Shown here piece by piece: positions 59,628 to 64,000 of a stretch of 64,000 nucleotides of DNA. The DNA is from JBMFOH01 sp049969715 [NCBI: bacterium]. GTDB lineage: Bacteria; DUMJ01. The stretch is from assembly GCA_049969715.1 (NCBI GenBank), contig JBMFOH010000002.1, positions 1-64,000 of the forward strand, given 5' to 3'. How positions within the stretch are numbered: the stretch's first letter is position 1; each line of letters begins with the position of its first letter. Position numbers and translations under genes: made by a program. The notes under the pieces are model-generated. The model had not been told where the DNA came from, did not search any database, and saw nothing but the letters and a program-made list of their open reading frames with translations.

Positions 59628-60185
59628 TTAAAGCCCTAATTCACTGTGAATCTCTTGCATTGCAGAGAGAGAAAGGGTAATAAAATCTTCTAGAATAAAT
59701 CCTAGCCTCTCGCATAACCTTATCTCCTCTCTATCTGCTCCTCTAGCAAATGCTTTTTCTCTGAATCTCTTCATAATAAATTTGGTGTCTATAGCTGATA
59801 GACTCTTCTCCGGCTTTATAAGAGCACTAGCAGTGATAAGGCCGTTTACTGCATCGGCAGCGCATAACGCTATATGCATAAGGTTATCATCTACTTCAAC
59901 ACCCTTCTTATGAGCCCTTACTGCATCTACTATCTCAGATGGATACCCCTTCTCTTTAAGGATCTCTGCCCCTAAAACTCCATGTTTTTCTGCATTTTCA
60001 TTGCAGAGTTCATAATCTATGTCGTGGAGAAGTCCCGCTATCCCCCACATCTCCTCGTCCTGACCAAACCTCCTAGCTAGAGACCTCATTATAGCCTCTG
60101 TCGCAAGCATATGCTTTATCAGATTTTCTCCTTTCACATATTCTGAAAGTAGAGACACTGCATAATCTCTATCCAAAATAGTCAT
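59628..60185 (-). CDS. HD-domain phosphohydrolase-like protein
   Basis: A 185-residue HD-domain protein: HMLATEAIMRSLARRFG at the start (His), then GIAGLLHDIDYELC (about 48-61, the HD pair) and HIALCAADAVNGLI (about 104-117, Asp). These are the metal ligands of HD hydrolases, often acting on nucleotides. The substrate is unknown. ATG 60185 is chosen because the gene's promoter -10 box (60211-60216) lies downstream of the earlier ATG at 60224, which therefore would not be in the mRNA. A TTG at 60176, 9 bases after AAGGAG, is an alternative. Confidence 0.8.
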   Translation of the reverse strand: MTILDRDYAVSLLSEYVKGENLIKHMLATEAIMRSLARRFGQDEEMWGIAGLLHDIDYELCNENAEKHGVLGAEILKEKGYPSEIVDAVRAHKKGVEVDDNLMHIALCAADAVNGLITASALIKPEKSLSAIDTKFIMKRFREKAFARGADREEIRLCERLGFILEDFITLSLSAMQEIHSELGL

Positions 60186-60210
60186 CTCCTTCCTAAAGAA
60201 ATTAGTATAA

Positions 60211-60239
60211 ATTATAAGACTCATTTAATGATAACGCAA
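60211..60239 (-). promoter_or_regulatory. Promoter of the HD-domain gene
   Basis: On the minus strand TTGCGT (60239-60234), a 17-base spacer and TATAAT (60216-60211). Transcription would start near 60204, giving a short leader containing AGGAAGGAG before the start at 60185. Confidence 0.65.
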
Positions 60240-60285
60240 GATAGATAATATGATATTATATTTAAAATAGGAGGTGAAACTAATT

Positions 60286-61326
60286 ATGAAGGCAGTAGTA
60301 AAGTATGATAATAAAGACGGGGCAACAAAATTAATTGAAGTGCCAGTTCCGGAGATAGGTCCTGAAGATGTATTGGTAAAGGTAGCTTATGCAGGTATAT
60401 GTGGAAGTGACCCCCATATACATCATAATAGAGTAAGTTATAAGATAAACGTACCTGTCATCTTAGGACATGAGTTCTCAGGAGTTATAGAAAAGGTAGG
60501 AGAAGATGTAATTGGTTTTAAGGTGGGAGATAGGGTTACAGCAGAGACGCATGCGGATTACTGTGGAAGATGTGAGTTATGTAGGACTAATAACTACCAT
60601 CTCTGTAGGGAGAGAAAAGGATATGGATTTCATGTGGATGGGGCATTTACTCAATATATAAAGGTGCCTACAAGAATACTCCATAAACTTCCAGAGAATG
60701 TAGGACTTAGGGAAGCAGCCTTAACAGAACCATTCTGCGTTGCATATAGTTCTCTAGTAAAACACTCCGATATAAAGCCAGGAGACCTGGTAGTAATAGT
60801 AGGACCTGGTCCTATAGGAATCCTCTGTACCAAAATGGCAAGTATCATGGGAGCAGGTAAAATTATAGTTATTGGAACTAAAGGGGATGAAAAAAGGCTT
60901 GAGATAGCAAAGGAATTTGGAGCAGATCTAACCTTAGATAGTTCAAAAGAGAATGTAAGAGAAATAGTGATGAGCATTAGAGATGGCTATGGAGCCGACT
61001 TAGTAATAGATACTGCAGGAGTCTCTGAAGCATTCAAGTTGGCGATAGATATAGTAAGACCTAATGGTCAGATTAATAAAATAGGTTGGGGACCGGAGTC
61101 ATTTGGTTATTCTCTTGATCCTCTAATATCAAAAGCTGTTACTGTAAACTTCACATTCAGTCATAATTGGGATGTATGGGAAAAGTGTCTAGCTCTTATG
61201 GATAAAAAACTGGTAAACCTAGAAAGATTAATAACTCATGAGCTTCCCATAGATAAATGGCAGGAAGGCTTTGAACTTATTGAAACTAAAATAGGACTCA
61301 AGGTTGTCCTAACTCCTATAGGGTAA
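60286..61326 (+). CDS. Zinc-dependent medium-chain alcohol/polyol dehydrogenase
   Basis: A 346-residue MDR enzyme. Catalytic zinc ligands in AGICGSDPHIHH (Cys, about 38) and LGHEFSGVIE (His-Glu, about 62-63), structural zinc Cys in CGRCELCRTNNYHLC (about 91-105), and the NAD fold VVIVGPGPIGILCTKMA (about 166-182). It resembles sorbitol/threonine dehydrogenases. The AGGAGG site is 11 bases before ATG 60286; GTG 60274 overlaps that site. It is co-transcribed with a second MDR gene 11 bases later. The substrate is probably a polyol or sugar alcohol. Confidence 0.88.
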   Translation: MKAVVKYDNKDGATKLIEVPVPEIGPEDVLVKVAYAGICGSDPHIHHNRVSYKINVPVILGHEFSGVIEKVGEDVIGFKVGDRVTAETHADYCGRCELCRTNNYHLCRERKGYGFHVDGAFTQYIKVPTRILHKLPENVGLREAALTEPFCVAYSSLVKHSDIKPGDLVVIVGPGPIGILCTKMASIMGAGKIIVIGTKGDEKRLEIAKEFGADLTLDSSKENVREIVMSIRDGYGADLVIDTAGVSEAFKLAIDIVRPNGQINKIGWGPESFGYSLDPLISKAVTVNFTFSHNWDVWEKCLALMDKKLVNLERLITHELPIDKWQEGFELIETKIGLKVVLTPIG

Positions 61327-61336
61327 AGATTTAAGA

Positions 61337-62350
61337 ATGAAGGCATTAGTTTATTATGGGCCTAAAGACCTAAGAGTTACTGAGATAGAAGACCCTAAAA
61401 TCTCTAAAGATGAGGTATTTATAAAGGTTAGGGCTTGTGGGATCTGTGGATCAGATGTTCATGGTTATCTCGGTGTTACAGGAAGACGTATCCCTCCTAT
61501 GATAATGGGGCATGAGTTCTCAGGAGAGATAATAGAAAGAGGAGAGGCGGTAAAAAACTTATCTATAGGAGATAGGGTTACTGTGTATCCTGTAAGATTC
61601 TGTGAGGTATGTAGTGCTTGTAAAAAAGGACTTACTAACCTTTGTGAAAATAAAAGCTTTTTAGGAGTAATGAATGTAAATGGAGCGATGGCAGAATATA
61701 TATCTGTCCCTAGTTATATGGTAGTTAGACTCCCAGACTCTCTGAATTATCTACAAGGAGCCATGATAGAGCCATTAGCGGTAGCTTATAGAGCGGTTAA
61801 AAACTCACCTAACCTCTTGAATAAGAATGTTCTCATAGTAGGAGCTGGGACAATAGGGCTGTTAGTTCTTATCTTACTTAGGCCCTTTGGAGTCGAAAGT
61901 ATTACGGTAGTAGACGTAAATAGCCATAGATTAAAAACAGCAAAGGAACTAGGAGCAGATTTTACTATAAATCCGAATAAGGACGAACCTAAAAATGGAT
62001 TCTTACCTGATATAGATCTCGCATTTGAAGCAGTAGGAAGTACATCTAGCGTAACTCAGGCTATGAATAGGCTTAAGCCAGGAGGAGCATGTATATGGAT
62101 AGGAAACTCAGCAAAGAATATCGAACTAGATATGCAAAATATAGTTACAAGAGAGTTAAAAGTATTTGGTACCTACATATATACCTACGAAGAATTTGTT
62201 CAATCTATAGGCTTAATCTCTAAACTCAGTGATAAACTAGATAAGATTATAAGCAAAATTATATCTTTAGAGGAAGCCCCTGAAATCTTTAACAAGCTAA
62301 TTGAGAAGGATACTAACTTGATAAAGGTGATAATCAGATTGAGTTCTTAG
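61337..62350 (+). CDS. Zinc-dependent medium-chain alcohol/polyol dehydrogenase
   Basis: A 337-residue MDR enzyme. Catalytic zinc ligands in ACGICGSDVHGYL (Cys, about 37) and MGHEFSGEII (His-Glu), structural Cys in FCEVCSACKKGLTNLC (about 94-109), and LIVGAGTIGLLVLILLRP for the NAD fold (about 157-174). It resembles galactitol-1-phosphate and sorbitol dehydrogenases, and differs clearly from its neighbour, so the pair may act in two steps on sugar alcohols. Specificity is not determined. Confidence 0.88.
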   Translation: MKALVYYGPKDLRVTEIEDPKISKDEVFIKVRACGICGSDVHGYLGVTGRRIPPMIMGHEFSGEIIERGEAVKNLSIGDRVTVYPVRFCEVCSACKKGLTNLCENKSFLGVMNVNGAMAEYISVPSYMVVRLPDSLNYLQGAMIEPLAVAYRAVKNSPNLLNKNVLIVGAGTIGLLVLILLRPFGVESITVVDVNSHRLKTAKELGADFTINPNKDEPKNGFLPDIDLAFEAVGSTSSVTQAMNRLKPGGACIWIGNSAKNIELDMQNIVTRELKVFGTYIYTYEEFVQSIGLISKLSDKLDKIISKIISLEEAPEIFNKLIEKDTNLIKVIIRLSS

Positions 62351-62357
62351 CAGACAG

Positions 62358-62387
62358 TTGACTTTATTCAGCATAGAATGCTATCAT
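62358..62387 (+). promoter_or_regulatory. Promoter of the small beta-rich protein gene
   Basis: TTGACT (62358-62363), an 18-base spacer and TATCAT (62382-62387) lie 34 bases before the ATG, leaving a short leader with AAGGAGG. Confidence 0.65.
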
Positions 62388-62421
62388 AAGGGATAAGAAA
62401 ACGATAGAAGGAGGTAAGACT

Positions 62422-62700
62422 ATGGCTGAGATCAAAAGTTTTGAGATAACGCCGACCTCTGGGAGACAGGGGGATATAGTTACAGTAACAGTCCATGCCA
62501 CTTCGGATACAAAGTCTGTTTATGGAAGGATTCCAGAGTATGGATATCTTGTCCAATTTCAGAAGGATGGTGAGATATTCAAATTAACTATGCAAGTTCC
62601 TTATGGAGCACCTCCAGGGACGTACTCTGTTTCTATATATCCTATAGATAATGAAGGAAATAGAGGGGAAGAGAAGAGATTTAACTTCCAGGTATTATAG
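62422..62700 (+). CDS. Small Ig-like/beta-sandwich protein, unknown function
   Basis: A 92-residue protein made of alternating beta strands (IKSFEITPTSGRQGDIVTV in parts; TYSVSIYPIDNEGNRGEEKRFNF), with the PTSG-x2-G-D and PPGTYSV turns seen in IPT/TIG- or Ig-like domains. There is no signal peptide or membrane segment, so this single domain seems to stay in the cytoplasm. It has its own promoter and AAGGAGG site, so it is very likely expressed. I do not recognise a specific family. Confidence 0.7.
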   Translation: MAEIKSFEITPTSGRQGDIVTVTVHATSDTKSVYGRIPEYGYLVQFQKDGEIFKLTMQVPYGAPPGTYSVSIYPIDNEGNRGEEKRFNFQVL

Positions 62701-62716
62701 AAAGATATAAACTAAC

Positions 62717-63436
62717 TTAGAGTATTCCTAACTTAATTAATTCTTCTAGGATGTCTCTATGTCTCTCCTCTTTAAGACATAGCTCTATTTCTTTATTTAT
62801 CCTGGCACTACTTACCGTAGAAAGGACTCCTAAACTTATGGCTTCCTCTATAAGTTTTTGAGTATGAGGTTCTATCTTAAAGTTAAGCCTTACTTTAAAT
62901 CTTATTGCTCTAAATATACGGGTAGGATCATCTATAAAGCTCCTATTATGTAGAACTCTGATTAACTTAGACTTTAAGTCTTTTAAACCCTGAAGTGGGT
63001 CGATTATCTCTTCTATCCGACCACTTAAAGAAAGGGGAGAGGCCAAGGCATTGATAGTAAAGTCCCTCCTTGAGAGGTCTTCTTGGATATTACCTGGACT
63101 TACTTTAGGTAACATTCCTGGTTTTGGATATATTTCTTTTCTTGCCATAGCTATATCTATATGAGTTACCCCATTATCTGGTAGGTCTATCTTGTAGGTA
63201 TAAAATCTCTTTAAAAGTCTTCCTCTAATATTTAAACTAGAAGTATATCTAATAAATTCTTCTGGAAGAGCCTCAAGAACAATATCTATATCTTTTATTT
63301 CGAATCCAAGAAATATATCTCTAAGCGTTCCTCCCACTATGTAGATAGGAAGACCGTATTCATAAGCTCTATCTATACAGAGTCTAATCTCAGGAATAGA
63401 TAGAATAGATAAGTGGTGACCTATCAATTCTGTCAT
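62717..63436 (-). CDS. Short CCA/poly(A)-polymerase-type nucleotidyltransferase
   Basis: A 239-residue class II nucleotidyltransferase with all head and neck motifs: YIVGGTLRDIFLG (about 32-44), KDIDIVLEAL (DxD metal site, about 48-57), LSRRDFTINALA (about 118-129), DPLQGLKDLKSKLIRVLH and DDPTRIFRAIRF (about 164-175). It stops after the neck and lacks the body and tail of usual 400-480 residue enzymes. Both tRNAs here encode their CCA, so a repair role is possible, as is another RNA substrate. It overlaps the nucleoside phosphorylase gene by 47 bases. Confidence 0.85.
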   Translation of the reverse strand: MTELIGHHLSILSIPEIRLCIDRAYEYGLPIYIVGGTLRDIFLGFEIKDIDIVLEALPEEFIRYTSSLNIRGRLLKRFYTYKIDLPDNGVTHIDIAMARKEIYPKPGMLPKVSPGNIQEDLSRRDFTINALASPLSLSGRIEEIIDPLQGLKDLKSKLIRVLHNRSFIDDPTRIFRAIRFKVRLNFKIEPHTQKLIEEAISLGVLSTVSSARINKEIELCLKEERHRDILEELIKLGIL

Positions 63437-64000
63437 CGCTTATAGAGATAGCTTTTTCCACAAACGGGATACAAAGCTTCAACCTTTCTTCATCATTATA
63501 GTAAACCTCTAGGATAGTCTCCTCTTTCTCTACACAGTCACTTATCTTCTTTTTGAGAAGAAATCCCACATTAGCATCTATCCTATCTTCTTTCTTTAAT
63601 CTTCCTGCTCCTAAAATTCTAGCCCCCTCTCCAAGTAAAAAGGCGTCCATACGATTTATATATCCTTTAGTCTTGGCTCTAAACTCATATCTTTTACTAT
63701 TCAAGGAAACCATCTCTATGTCTCCTCCCTGTGCCTTTACCATCTCTTTAAATTTTCTAAATGCCTGTTCACTAGAGATAGCATTTCTAACAGTTTTTTC
63801 ATCACTCACTAATTTACATATTTCTATAGCTAATGTTTCTACGTCCCTTGGACCGTTCCCTTTTAGGGTATCCATAGCTTCTTTCACTTCAAGAATATTT
63901 CCGATAGCATATCCCAATGGTTCATTCATATTTGATATCACTATGTTTATCTTTCTTCCAAATGATTCTCCTATCTCCTTTAGCCATCGAGCTAAAGTTT
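63390..64000 (-). CDS. pdp: Pyrimidine-nucleoside phosphorylase, C-terminal part (runs off the window)
   Basis: At least 203 codons, open to the window edge. From the edge it reads LARWLKEIGESFGRKINIVIS, then NMNEPLGYAIGNILEVKEAMDTLKGNGP, in segments, which match the region after the phosphate site in Pdp/DeoA. KAQGGDIEMV and GEGARILGAGRLKKEDRID follow in the C-terminal domain. Full-length enzymes are about 430 residues, so roughly half is missing beyond 64000. It cleaves uridine or thymidine with phosphate, feeding pyrimidine salvage together with upp. The internal GTG at 63941 is not the real start. Confidence 0.88.
   Translation of the reverse strand, partial: TLARWLKEIGESFGRKINIVISNMNEPLGYAIGNILEVKEAMDTLKGNGPRDVETLAIEICKLVSDEKTVRNAISSEQAFRKFKEMVKAQGGDIEMVSLNSKRYEFRAKTKGYINRMDAFLLGEGARILGAGRLKKEDRIDANVGFLLKKKISDCVEKEETILEVYYNDEERLKLCIPFVEKAISISDDRIDRSPLIYSIYS

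Overview
The window is an AT-rich bacterial chromosome segment. Ile is mostly ATA and Arg mostly AGA/AGG, a codon habit common in thermophiles. Genes are packed so tightly that most neighbours on one strand touch or overlap. The cell is a diderm with lipopolysaccharide: lpxA, lpxB, lpxC, lpxD, fabZ, a BamA-type barrel and Skp/OmpH lie together. It also carries genes better known from Firmicutes, Thermotogae and similar groups: whiA, rapZ, a PASTA protein beside rlmN, and the glpK / GlpA-like / FAD oxidoreductase / DUF1667 module. No aerobic respiratory genes are seen. The fumarase is the Fe-S class and the glycerol-3-phosphate enzyme has a Fe-S domain, which fits an anaerobe. I cannot assign a phylum; a deep-branching diderm lineage (Atribacterota-, Thermotogota- or Halanaerobiales-like) is an inference only.

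Layout. 1-7874 (+): a sugar-use locus with a GntR/UTRA regulator, SIS-domain protein, GH42 glycosidase, ABC sugar importer (binding protein and two permeases, no ATPase) and ROK-family protein. 8115-12754 (+): tRNA-Val, then the glycerol operon. 12836-15734 (-): a BFN/DUF151 protein with its own promoter and operator-like palindrome, then a GH4 alpha-galactosidase with a UroD-like protein. 15821-16750 (+): HAD phosphatase and tRNA-Asn. 16855-49682 (-): about 33 kb of almost unbroken same-strand genes. In transcription order these are a branched-chain amino-acid importer, metK, priA-def-fmt-DUF6391-rsmB-rlmN-PASTA protein, two-subunit fumarase, upp, wecB, the F-type ATP synthase, murA, bamA-ompH-lpxD-lpxC-fabZ-lpxA-lpxB, an LpxB paralogue and a DUF3084 protein. 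50215-51126 (+): radC. 51151-60185 (-): secG, tpiA, pgk, gap, a Clp1-like kinase, whiA, rapZ, HAD, MFS, LUD and HD proteins. 60286-62700 (+): two zinc alcohol dehydrogenases and a small beta-rich protein. 62717-64000 (-): a short CCA/poly(A)-polymerase-type nucleotidyltransferase and the 3' part of a pyrimidine-nucleoside phosphorylase that runs off the window.

The most unusual observations are these. The ATP synthase delta subunit is fused to alpha in one 684-residue reading frame, which creates a stoichiometry problem. The c subunit has a two-carboxylate, Na+-type site. The PriA protein has lost Walker A and other helicase motifs. The PASTA 'kinase' has lost all catalytic residues and its usual PP2C phosphatase neighbour is missing. 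The fmt gene appears to start at AUC behind a good Shine-Dalgarno. A Clp1/Grc3-type P-loop kinase sits beside whiA and rapZ. The first regulator has an intact DNA-binding domain but no visible start codon.

No CRISPR array, insertion sequence, prophage or rRNA gene was seen.
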